Source: Burkholderia pyrrocinia (GTDB lineage Bacteria > Pseudomonadota > Gammaproteobacteria > Burkholderiales > Burkholderiaceae). Taken from it: a stretch of 64,000 nucleotides of DNA. Shown in pieces: positions 57,770 through 64,000 of this stretch. Position 1 is the first letter of the stretch. Each line of letters opens with the position of its first letter. Both the position numbers and the translations under genes were made by a program. The notes below the pieces were generated by a model. The model was not told the origin of the DNA. It searched no databases and worked only from the letters and a program-made list of their open reading frames with translations. Location: NCBI RefSeq assembly GCF_003330765.1, contig NZ_CP024902.1:2914001-2978000 (forward strand), in the 5' to 3' direction.

Positions 57770-59131
57770 TCATGCCGGCCGCTGCATTCCGCACGCGCGC
57801 GCATAGTGCGCGATCACGTCGCGTATCCGGTGGCGCACCCACGCGCGCGGCTCCTTCGCGAGGCCGCCCGCGCGGCACGCCGCGTAGACATCCGGCAGCC
57901 ACTGCGCGACGAGCGTCTCGGGCACCGGCTGCCGCGCGAGGTTGCCGAACAGTTGCTCGACCGCGGCCACGACGGCCGGCTGCAGCCAGTAGTAGCGGAT
58001 GCGGTCGCTGTAGCTGAACTGGCGCGCGAGCCGCTGCTCGGTCTCGTCGCCGCGGTAGTACGGTGCCCAGTGTTCGGGCTGCGCGCGCATCGCGGCGTCG
58101 ACGACGTCGCGCAACCGCGAGCGCTGCGCGACGTCGTCGATCAGCGCATCCTCGATGAACGTCAACGCGAACAGCGCCTCGCGCAGCGCGAACGTCAGCG
58201 CGGGGCCAACCTTCAGCACCGCGAAGTGGTCGCGCACGAGCGCGGCGAGCGCGCCCTCGGTCTGGTAATCGGTCGAATGCGCCTCGAACACGAGGCGCGG
58301 TGCATGCAGGATACTCGCGCCGAGTGACGCGGCCTTGGCGCTGTCGTAATCGAGCACGTGGCGATCGTCGAAGTCGACACCCGGCTGCGCGACGATCGCG
58401 ATGACGCGCGTCCACGCATCGTCGAGCCCGACCGCCGCGAAGGCGCGGCGGTGCGCGTCGAGCGTCGCCTCGATGCTGTCGCTGCGCGTGACCGCGATCC
58501 GCGCGATCGCCGCATCAGCCGCGTCGCCTGCATCGCCGCTAACTTCGCCGCCCGGCGTCGGCACCTCGGTGCCGATCACGTAGACGGGCGAGACGCCGGC
58601 ACGCGACGCCGCATCTTCCGCCACGCGGCACAGTTCGGCCGCGCGCGCGGCGATCGTGCGGTCGTCGAGCCGCGCCGGATCGTCCGCGCACGCCATGCTC
58701 GCATCGAGGTGGATCTTTTCGAAACCGGCTTCGACATACGCGGCAACCATCGCGCCGGCCTCGCGCATCGCATCGGCCGCGCGGCGATGCCGCCACGGGT
58801 TCGGACCGAGATGGTCGCCGCCGAGCACGAGCGCCGACTGCGGGAGCCCGCAGCGCGCGGCGATCGCGTCGACGTCGCGGCGGAAATCGGCCGGCGTCAT
58901 GCCGGTATAGCCGCCGAGATGATTCACCTGGTTGCAGGTCGCCTCGATCAAGAGCGGCGAGCCGTCCGCGCGCGCGGCTTCGCAGGCGGCCTCCAGCACG
59001 AGCCGGTGCGCGCTGCAGATCGAGTAGATGCCGCGCTGCGCGTCCGCGCGGTTCGCGTCGAAGATCATCCGCAGCACGGCGTCGGCGTGCGCGGTGCGCG
59101 CTCGCTCGGCGATGGTGGTCAGGCCGGACAT
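57770..59131 (-). CDS. GatZ/KbaZ family protein (possible tagatose-6-phosphate 4-epimerase)
   Basis: 453 residues matching GatZ/KbaZ: GIYSICSAHRLVLEAACEAA, LLIEATCNQVNHLGGYTGMT, LGGDHLGPNPWR, EAGFEKIHLDASMACADDP, YVIGTEVPTPGGE and FEAHSTDYQTEGAL. In E. coli GatZ/KbaZ stabilises the class II aldolase GatY/KbaY. No GatY is present in this window. An Agrobacterium relative works alone as tagatose-6-phosphate 4-epimerase in galactitol use, which fits here. The start overlaps the PfkB kinase stop by 13 bp. Confidence 0.88.
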   Translation of the reverse strand: MSGLTTIAERARTAHADAVLRMIFDANRADAQRGIYSICSAHRLVLEAACEAARADGSPLLIEATCNQVNHLGGYTGMTPADFRRDVDAIAARCGLPQSALVLGGDHLGPNPWRHRRAADAMREAGAMVAAYVEAGFEKIHLDASMACADDPARLDDRTIAARAAELCRVAEDAASRAGVSPVYVIGTEVPTPGGEVSGDAGDAADAAIARIAVTRSDSIEATLDAHRRAFAAVGLDDAWTRVIAIVAQPGVDFDDRHVLDYDSAKAASLGASILHAPRLVFEAHSTDYQTEGALAALVRDHFAVLKVGPALTFALREALFALTFIEDALIDDVAQRSRLRDVVDAAMRAQPEHWAPYYRGDETEQRLARQFSYSDRIRYYWLQPAVVAAVEQLFGNLARQPVPETLVAQWLPDVYAACRAGGLAKEPRAWVRHRIRDVIAHYARACGMQRPA

Positions 59132-60075
59132 GCAACACCTCGTTCGGTCAGGAAACGGTCGATCTCGGCCGCGCTGCTGTTGCCTTCCATCGGGCCGCGC
59201 CGCGTGACCGCGATCGCGCCGGCCGCGTTCGCGCGGCGCAGCGCGACATCGATCGGCATGCCCGCGACGAGACTCGCGACCAGCGTGCCGCCGAAACAGT
59301 CGCCGGCGCCGGTCGGATCGAGTTCGTCGACCGGAAAAGCCGGCGCCTCGACGCGGCTCGCGCGGTCGAACGCGACGCTGCCTTGGGCGCCGCGCTTCAG
59401 CACGACGCGCTCGAGCAGCGGATGCGTCGCGAGCAAGCCGGCGATCGCGCGCTCGGCCGGCTGCGGCCCGCAGAAGAACAGCAGATCGGCCTCGCTCGGC
59501 AGGAACAGGTGGCATGCGGCGAGCATCTGGTCGAGCGCCGCGCGCATCGGGCGAAAGCTCAGCATCTCGGGGCGCACGTTCGGATCGAACGACACCTTCG
59601 CGCCGCCACGCGCGGCCTCGATCACGCCGCGCTGAACCGCCGCGATCGCCGATTCGCTCGTCAGCGACGAGCCCATCACGTGGAAGTAGCGGCAGCCATC
59701 GAACATCGCCGTATCGACGTCGGACGCATCGACGCACGCGGCCGCGCTGGTGGAAAGACTGAAGACGAAGCTGCGCGAGCCGTCGTCGCGATACGCGACG
59801 AACGCGGTGCCGGTCGGGCGCGCGACGCGGCGGATGCGCGCGACATCGACGCCGTCGCGTTCGAGCCGCGCGACGATCGCATCGCCGAACGCGTCGCGGC
59901 CGACGCAGCCCGCATACGCGACGCGTGCGCCGAGCCGTGCGGCCTGATCGGCAAAGATCGCGGGTGCGCCGCTCGGGAACGGTCCGGCGAACAGGCCCGG
60001 CACGTCGAAGCCCTGGCCGCGCTCGGCGGCGACGAATTCGGCCAGCAGTTCGCCGGCGACGACGATCGCGGCCAT
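59119..60075 (-). CDS. PfkB family sugar kinase (probable tagatose/ketohexose kinase)
   Basis: 318 residues of the ribokinase fold: VVAGELLAEFVAAERG at the start, GCVGRDAFGDAIVARLERDG, the anion hole and base in DELDPTGAGDCFGGTLVASL, and RANAAGAIAVTRRGPMEGNS. It phosphorylates a sugar at a primary hydroxyl with ATP. Between a polyol dehydrogenase and GatZ it is likely to act on tagatose or fructose (inference). I start at MAAIVVAGE; the longer frame lacks support. Confidence 0.88.
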   Translation of the reverse strand: MAAIVVAGELLAEFVAAERGQGFDVPGLFAGPFPSGAPAIFADQAARLGARVAYAGCVGRDAFGDAIVARLERDGVDVARIRRVARPTGTAFVAYRDDGSRSFVFSLSTSAAACVDASDVDTAMFDGCRYFHVMGSSLTSESAIAAVQRGVIEAARGGAKVSFDPNVRPEMLSFRPMRAALDQMLAACHLFLPSEADLLFFCGPQPAERAIAGLLATHPLLERVVLKRGAQGSVAFDRASRVEAPAFPVDELDPTGAGDCFGGTLVASLVAGMPIDVALRRANAAGAIAVTRRGPMEGNSSAAEIDRFLTERGVACPA

Positions 60076-60150
60076 CAGACGGGCCCTCGTTCGACGGCGA
60101 CCGCCCCATCGAGGGCCGGCCGGCAGGTTGTGCATGCGAGCGGCGCCACG

Positions 60151-60927
60151 TCAGCTCATCCAGTTGCCGCCGTCGACGTTCAACGTCTGGGCGGTGATAT
60201 AGTCGGCGTCGGACGACGCGAGGAACAGCGCGGCGCCCGTCAGGTCGCCCGGCACGCCCATGCGGCCGAGCGGCACGGCTTCGCCCACGAGCCGCTTCTT
60301 CTCGCCGAGCGGCCGGTTCTCGTAGCGCGCGAACAACGCATCGACCTGCTCCCACATCGGCGTGTCGACGACGCCCGGCGCGATGCCGTTCACGTTGATC
60401 CGGTGCGGTGCGAGCGCGAGCGCGGCCGACTGCGTATAGCTGATCACCGCGGCCTTGGTCGCGCAGTAGTGCGAAACGAGTGCCTCGCCGCGACGGCCGG
60501 CTTGCGACGACATGTTGACGATCTTGCCGCCGCGCCCCTGCTCAACCATCCGCTGCGCGACGGCCTGCATCAGGAAGAACAGCCCTTTCACGTTGACCGC
60601 GAACAGCCGGTCGAACACGTCCCACGATTCGTCGAGGATCGGGCGCATGTCGAACAGCGCTGCGTTGTTGAACAGGATGTCGACGCCGCCGAAGCGCTCG
60701 ACCGTCGTGGCGACGATCCGCTCGATGTCGTCGCGGCGCGTGACGTCCGCGGTCACGGCCATTGCGCGGCCGGGGTTCGCCTCGATCAGCCGCGCGAGCG
60801 AGCCGCCTGCCGGCTTCACGTCGACGAGCACGCAGCGCGCGCCCTCGTCCAGATAGCGTTGCGCGACCGCCTCGCCGATGCCGCTTGCGGCGCCCGTCAG
60901 GATCGCGACCTTGTCTTCCAGTCTCAC
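60151..60927 (-). CDS. SDR polyol dehydrogenase (SmoS/galactitol or sorbitol dehydrogenase type)
   Basis: 258 residues. The NAD site ILTGAASGIGEAVAQRYLDE, NNAALFDM, the catalytic NMSSQAGRRGEALVSHY and YCATKAAVISYTQS, PGVVDTPMWEQVDALFAR and the C-terminal LNVDGGNWMS match Rhodobacter SmoS-like polyol dehydrogenases, which take sorbitol, galactitol and L-iditol. It is first in the long minus-strand operon, behind the second 18-7-18 inverted repeat. Confidence 0.9.
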   Translation of the reverse strand: MRLEDKVAILTGAASGIGEAVAQRYLDEGARCVLVDVKPAGGSLARLIEANPGRAMAVTADVTRRDDIERIVATTVERFGGVDILFNNAALFDMRPILDESWDVFDRLFAVNVKGLFFLMQAVAQRMVEQGRGGKIVNMSSQAGRRGEALVSHYCATKAAVISYTQSAALALAPHRINVNGIAPGVVDTPMWEQVDALFARYENRPLGEKKRLVGEAVPLGRMGVPGDLTGAALFLASSDADYITAQTLNVDGGNWMS

Positions 60928-60982
60928 TGGCTGTCTCCGGTTCGTTCTGCTGTACGACGGCCGCGAAGTGAGCGAACGCTCG

Positions 60983-61025
60983 CCGACCGATCAATTGCTC
61001 TGTTAGTGATCGAATGATCGGATAC
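60983..61025. promoter_or_regulatory. polyol operator 2, 18-7-18 inverted repeat
   Basis: Arms 60983-61000 and 61008-61025 are inverted at 11 of 18 positions with a 7-nt spacer. The right arm matches that of operator 1 at 14 of 18 positions (AATGATCG core), and the left arm shares CGATCA and GCTC. It lies 56 bp upstream of the SDR start. Confidence 0.55.
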
Positions 61026-61204
61026 GCGATTCGCGCTGTCAAGGCGACGCAACAGCTTTCTATGACGCGCTGCGGCACAACGGCGCATGGCGACGGGCCG
61101 CGGCGCATGCCCGGCAAGGCACGGCGCGCACGGTGCGGCGCGGTCGGATCGGCGATGAAGGGGGCGGAGCGTGGACGGAAAGCGGAATTCGCGCTGCACG
61201 GCGC

Positions 61205-61226
61205 GACGATACGTTATATCATCGCC
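61205..61226. promoter_or_regulatory. possible Zur box
   Basis: GATACGTTATATCATC holds a GATA-N5-TATC dyad and the GTTATA half-site typical of Zur boxes. The right half is degenerate. It lies about 30 bp upstream of the zur start. Confidence 0.35.
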
Positions 61227-61255
61227 GTACTCCGTTTCATTGCCCGCTTCACGCC

Positions 61256-61717
61256 ATGGCTACCTCATCGTCCATTGACGCCCGGCTGTCCCGAGCCGAC
61301 GCATTCGCCGCCGAGCACGGGCTCGCGTGGACGCCGCTGCGCCGCCAGGTCTACGAACGCGTGCTGGCCGCGCAGCGCCCGATCGGCGCGTACGACCTGC
61401 TCGCCGAACTCGAACCGCAGCGCGGCCGCGTGCCGCCCACGACGGTCTATCGCGCGCTGGATTTCCTCGTCGAGCACGGCTTCATCCACCGGATCGAATC
61501 GAAGAACGCGTTCTTCGCGTGCTGCGAGATCGGCGTACCGCACGAAGGCCAGTTCCTGATCTGCGATTCATGCGGTGACACCGTCGAGATTCCCGGCGGC
61601 GACCTCGCGAAGCAGTTGTCCGCGAGCGAGCCCGCACACGGTTTCGAAGTCCACCATCAGGTCGTCGAACTGAGCGGCCTGTGCGGGCACTGCAAGCGCA
61701 AGCCCGCGCAGCGCTGA
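61256..61717 (+). CDS. zur: Fur family zinc-uptake regulator Zur
   Basis: 153 residues: a winged helix (LAWTPLRRQVYERVLAAQRP, PPTTVYRALDFLVEHGFIHR) and a dimerisation domain with the Zn-Cys4-type pairs LICDSCGD and GLCGHCKRK. Position directly before znuA-znuC-znuB makes it Zur rather than Fur. It represses zinc uptake when zinc is plentiful. The ATG at 61256 begins MATSSSIDARLSRAD; the operon continues 46 bp downstream. Confidence 0.92.
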   Translation: MATSSSIDARLSRADAFAAEHGLAWTPLRRQVYERVLAAQRPIGAYDLLAELEPQRGRVPPTTVYRALDFLVEHGFIHRIESKNAFFACCEIGVPHEGQFLICDSCGDTVEIPGGDLAKQLSASEPAHGFEVHHQVVELSGLCGHCKRKPAQR

Positions 61718-61763
61718 CGCGAATCGCGCGGCGCCTGCACCGCCCCTTCCAACGAGGAGTTCC

Positions 61764-62678
61764 ATGCCCATTGCCCTGAAGCGCGCGCCGCGGCGCGCCC
61801 TGTCGCCTGTCCGCTGGCTCGCCGCCACGGTCGCCGCACTGTCGCTCGCGGCGCCCGCGTTCGCGCAGGCCGCGACCGTCAACGTCGTCGCCGCCGAGAA
61901 TTTCTACGGCGACGTCGCGTCGCAGATCGGCGGCCGCCACGTCGCGGTGACGAGCATCCTCAGCAATCCCGACCAGGATCCGCACCTGTTCGAAGCAAGC
62001 CCGAAGACCGCCCGCGCGCTCCAGCACGCGCAGGTCGTGATCTACAACGGCGCCGACTACGATCCGTGGATGGGCAAGCTGCTCGGCGCCTCGAAGCAGG
62101 CGAAGCGCGCGACGATCGTCGTCGCCGATCTCGTCGGCAAGAAGGCCGGCGACAACCCGCACCTGTGGTACGACCCGGCGACGATGCCGGCCGCCGCGCG
62201 CGCGATCGCGGCCGAGCTCGGCCGCGCCGACCCGGCGAACAAGGCCGACTACGACGCGAACCTGCAGAAGTTCGTCGCGTCGCTGAAGCCCGTCGACGAC
62301 AAGGTCGCCGCGCTGCGCGCGCAATACAAGGGCCTGCCCGTGACGGCCACCGAGCCCGTGTTCGGCTATATGTCCGACGCGATCGGCCTCGACATGCGCA
62401 ACCAGCGCTTCCAGCTCGCGACGATGAACGACACGGAGGCGAGCGCGCAGGACGTCGCCGCGTTCGAGAACGACCTGCGCAAGAAGCAGGTGCGCGTGCT
62501 GATCTACAACAGCCAGGCCGAAGCACCGATGACGAAGCGCATGCTGAAGATCGCGCGCGACGGCGGCGTGCCGACCGTCAGCGTCACCGAGACGCAGCCG
62601 GCCGGCAAGACCTTCCAGCAATGGATGGCCGGCCAGCTCGATGCGCTCGCCAGCGCGCTTTCCGCCGGCAAGAAATAA
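61764..62678 (+). CDS. znuA: zinc/metal ABC transporter substrate-binding protein ZnuA
   Basis: 304 residues with a signal peptide (WLAATVAALSLAAPAFAQA, cleavage ~35). Cluster A-I binding protein: VVAAENFYGDVASQIGG, His74 in DQDPHLFEASP and His133 in GDNPHLWYDP are metal ligands. The third usual histidine is replaced; the segment reads ATEPVFGYMSD with Glu197. The usual His-rich loop of ZnuA is absent. It delivers metal to ZnuBC. AACGAGGAG precedes the ATG. Confidence 0.9.
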   Translation: MPIALKRAPRRALSPVRWLAATVAALSLAAPAFAQAATVNVVAAENFYGDVASQIGGRHVAVTSILSNPDQDPHLFEASPKTARALQHAQVVIYNGADYDPWMGKLLGASKQAKRATIVVADLVGKKAGDNPHLWYDPATMPAAARAIAAELGRADPANKADYDANLQKFVASLKPVDDKVAALRAQYKGLPVTATEPVFGYMSDAIGLDMRNQRFQLATMNDTEASAQDVAAFENDLRKKQVRVLIYNSQAEAPMTKRMLKIARDGGVPTVSVTETQPAGKTFQQWMAGQLDALASALSAGKK

Positions 62679-62692
62679 ACGACCGCAACGAA

Positions 62693-63571
62693 ATGACCGC
62701 CACTCCCCACGCACTCGCACTCGATCGCGTCACGCTCGAACTGGGCGGACGCACGATCCTGCGCGACGTCAGCTTCTCGATCGAACCCGGCGAATTCGTC
62801 GGCGTGCTCGGGCCGAACGGCGCGGGCAAGACAACGCTGATGCGCGCGGTGCTCGGCCTCGTGCCCGTCTCGGGCGGCACGCTGTCGGTCGGCGGCGTGC
62901 CGGTCGTGCGCGGTAACGCGTCGATCGGCTACATGCCGCAGATCCGCAGCGGCCTCGCGAACCGCCGGATGCGCGGCTACGACTTCGTCGCGATGGCCGC
63001 CGACGGCCACCGCTGGGGGTTGCCGCACACGAACGCGGCGACGCGGCGCGACGTCGACCGCGTCCTCGACCTCGTCGGCGGCCCGACGCTCGCGCGCCGG
63101 CCGCTGTCGGAGCTGTCGGGCGGCGAGCGGCAGCGCCTGCTGCTCGCGCAATGCCTGCTCGGCAGCCCGAAGCTGCTGCTGCTCGACGAGCCGCTGATCA
63201 GCCTCGACCCGAACCACCAGCGCGGCGTCGTCGAACTCGTGCGCAACGTGCAGCGCGAGCTCGGCATCACCGTTCTGTTCTCCGCGCACGAACTGAATCC
63301 GCTGCTGAACGCGCTCGACCGCGTGCTGTATCTCGGCAACGGTGTCGCGGCGCTCGGCACCGTCGACGAGGTGATCACGAAGCCCGTGCTGTCGCGGCTC
63401 TATGGATCGCCGATCGACGTGATGCGCGTGAACGGCAAGATCTTCGTGATGTCGGGCGACGTCGAGATCGAGAAGCACGACCACGAGCACGAGGACGACG
63501 ACGGCCACTCGCACGGCGGCGGCCATCACCACCACGGACACGCTCATCCCGGGCATTCGCACGATGTTTGA
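62693..63571 (+). CDS. znuC: zinc ABC transporter ATP-binding protein ZnuC with His-rich tail
   Basis: 292 residues. Walker A GPNGAGKTTLMRAVLGL, signature ELSGGERQRLLLAQ and LLLLDEPLISLDP define an ABC ATPase of the zinc/manganese class. The last ~35 residues are an acidic, histidine-rich tail with 13 His (for example GGGHHHHGHAHPGHSHDV), not seen in E. coli ZnuC. It may sense or buffer zinc at the cytoplasmic face. It starts 14 bp after znuA and overlaps znuB by 8 bp. Confidence 0.93.
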   Translation: MTATPHALALDRVTLELGGRTILRDVSFSIEPGEFVGVLGPNGAGKTTLMRAVLGLVPVSGGTLSVGGVPVVRGNASIGYMPQIRSGLANRRMRGYDFVAMAADGHRWGLPHTNAATRRDVDRVLDLVGGPTLARRPLSELSGGERQRLLLAQCLLGSPKLLLLDEPLISLDPNHQRGVVELVRNVQRELGITVLFSAHELNPLLNALDRVLYLGNGVAALGTVDEVITKPVLSRLYGSPIDVMRVNGKIFVMSGDVEIEKHDHEHEDDDGHSHGGGHHHHGHAHPGHSHDV

Positions 63572-64000
63572 ATACGACTTCATGATCAACGCCTTCGCGG
63601 CGTCGGGAATCGTCGCGGTGCTCGCGGGCATCGTCGGCTACTTCCTGGTGCTGCGCGGGCAGACCTTCGCCGGCCATGCGCTGTCGCACGTCGGCTTCAC
63701 CGGCGCGACGGGCGCGGTGCTGCTCGGCATCTCGCCGATCTGGGGGATGGTCGGCTTCACGCTCGCGGCCGGGATCGGAATGGGCGCGCTCGGCGAACGG
63801 CTCGCGGGCCGCGACGTCGCGATCGGCGTGATCCTGTCGGGCGCGCTCGGCTTCGGCCTGCTGTTCCTGCATTTCTATACGTCGTTCGCGACGCAGGTCA
63901 CCGCGCTGCTGTTCGGCAACGTGCTCGCGGTCAGCCACGACACGCTCGCGGTGCTGGCGGGCATCGGCACGGTGAGCCTGATCGCGCTTGCACTGATCGC
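63564..64000 (+). CDS. znuB: zinc ABC transporter permease ZnuB (3' partial)
   Basis: The first 145 residues run off the right edge. MFEYDFMINAFAASGIVAVL, GYFLVLRGQTFAGHALSHVG and GVILSGALGFGLLFLHFYTS are typical of the ABC-3 permease family. It forms the membrane channel for zinc. The ATG at 63564 lies inside the end of znuC; an ATG at 63582 is the alternative. Confidence 0.93.
   Translation, partial: MFEYDFMINAFAASGIVAVLAGIVGYFLVLRGQTFAGHALSHVGFTGATGAVLLGISPIWGMVGFTLAAGIGMGALGERLAGRDVAIGVILSGALGFGLLFLHFYTSFATQVTALLFGNVLAVSHDTLAVLAGIGTVSLIALALI

Larger units (their letters stand above)
60928..61255. other. 328-bp divergent region polyol operon/zur
   Basis: It carries polyol operator 2 close to the minus-strand operon and a possible Zur site close to the plus-strand zinc operon. 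No gene is supported. Confidence 0.55.

Overview
The window reads as an ordinary stretch of a high-GC Burkholderia chromosome, probably the large chromosome of a Burkholderia cepacia complex-type species. This is an inference from the strong G/C third-position bias, the gene orders lpxK-trm112-kdsB-adk and kynB-kynU-kynA next to an Lrp-type kynR, and the protein families. I saw no insertion sequence, prophage, CRISPR array, tRNA or rRNA. The first and last genes are cut by the window edges.

Layout. 1-6 kb: the end of an EAL/YkuI-type signalling protein, a methyltransferase, an overlapping ketopantoate-reductase-like/Mpo1-like pair divergent from a Crp/Fnr regulator, a chromate transporter and sodB. 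6-19 kb: a housekeeping block with xseA, lpxK-trm112-kdsB-adk, an SDR dehydrogenase behind three tandem repeats, a SirB1-family gene and murJ, rpsT, argF, murB, yajQ and plsY. 19-34 kb: ybaK, an acyl-CoA ligase, xerD-ogt-queG, tsaE-amidase, an EamA exporter, pirin, a thioredoxin-TPR protein, tcdA, pdxH, cfa, a DUF72 protein and msrA. 35-37 kb: a methanethiol-oxidase (SBP56) gene translationally coupled to an unrecognised histidine-containing membrane protein.

37-48 kb is catabolic. It holds a flavin reductase, the kynurenine operon (tryptophan to anthranilate) with its regulator and a perfect 15-nt palindrome as candidate operator. Next comes a minus-strand cluster of benzoylformate decarboxylase, aldehyde dehydrogenase, a ketopantoate-reductase-fold dehydrogenase and an aromatic acid symporter, divergent from a LysR regulator. 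This could convert mandelate to benzoate, with the KPR-fold protein as the mandelate dehydrogenase.

48-61 kb is a polyol regulon in two converging transcripts. The plus-strand one has D-arabinitol dehydrogenase, xylulokinase and a SorC regulator. The minus-strand one has an SDR polyol dehydrogenase, a PfkB kinase, a GatZ/KbaZ protein, a four-gene ABC transporter and a HAD phosphatase. Each transcript starts behind a similar 18-7-18 inverted repeat, which I propose is the SorC-family operator. GatZ has no GatY partner here, which fits a tagatose-6-phosphate 4-epimerase route. 61-64 kb is a Zur-znuA-znuC-znuB zinc operon with a 13-histidine tail on the ATPase and a non-canonical metal ligand in ZnuA.

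Most convergent gene pairs in the first 17 kb share symmetric bidirectional terminators. Family assignments of the housekeeping genes are secure. Substrates of the SDRs, the CoA ligase, the KPR paralogues and the polyol pathway, and all operator calls, are inference from sequence and context.
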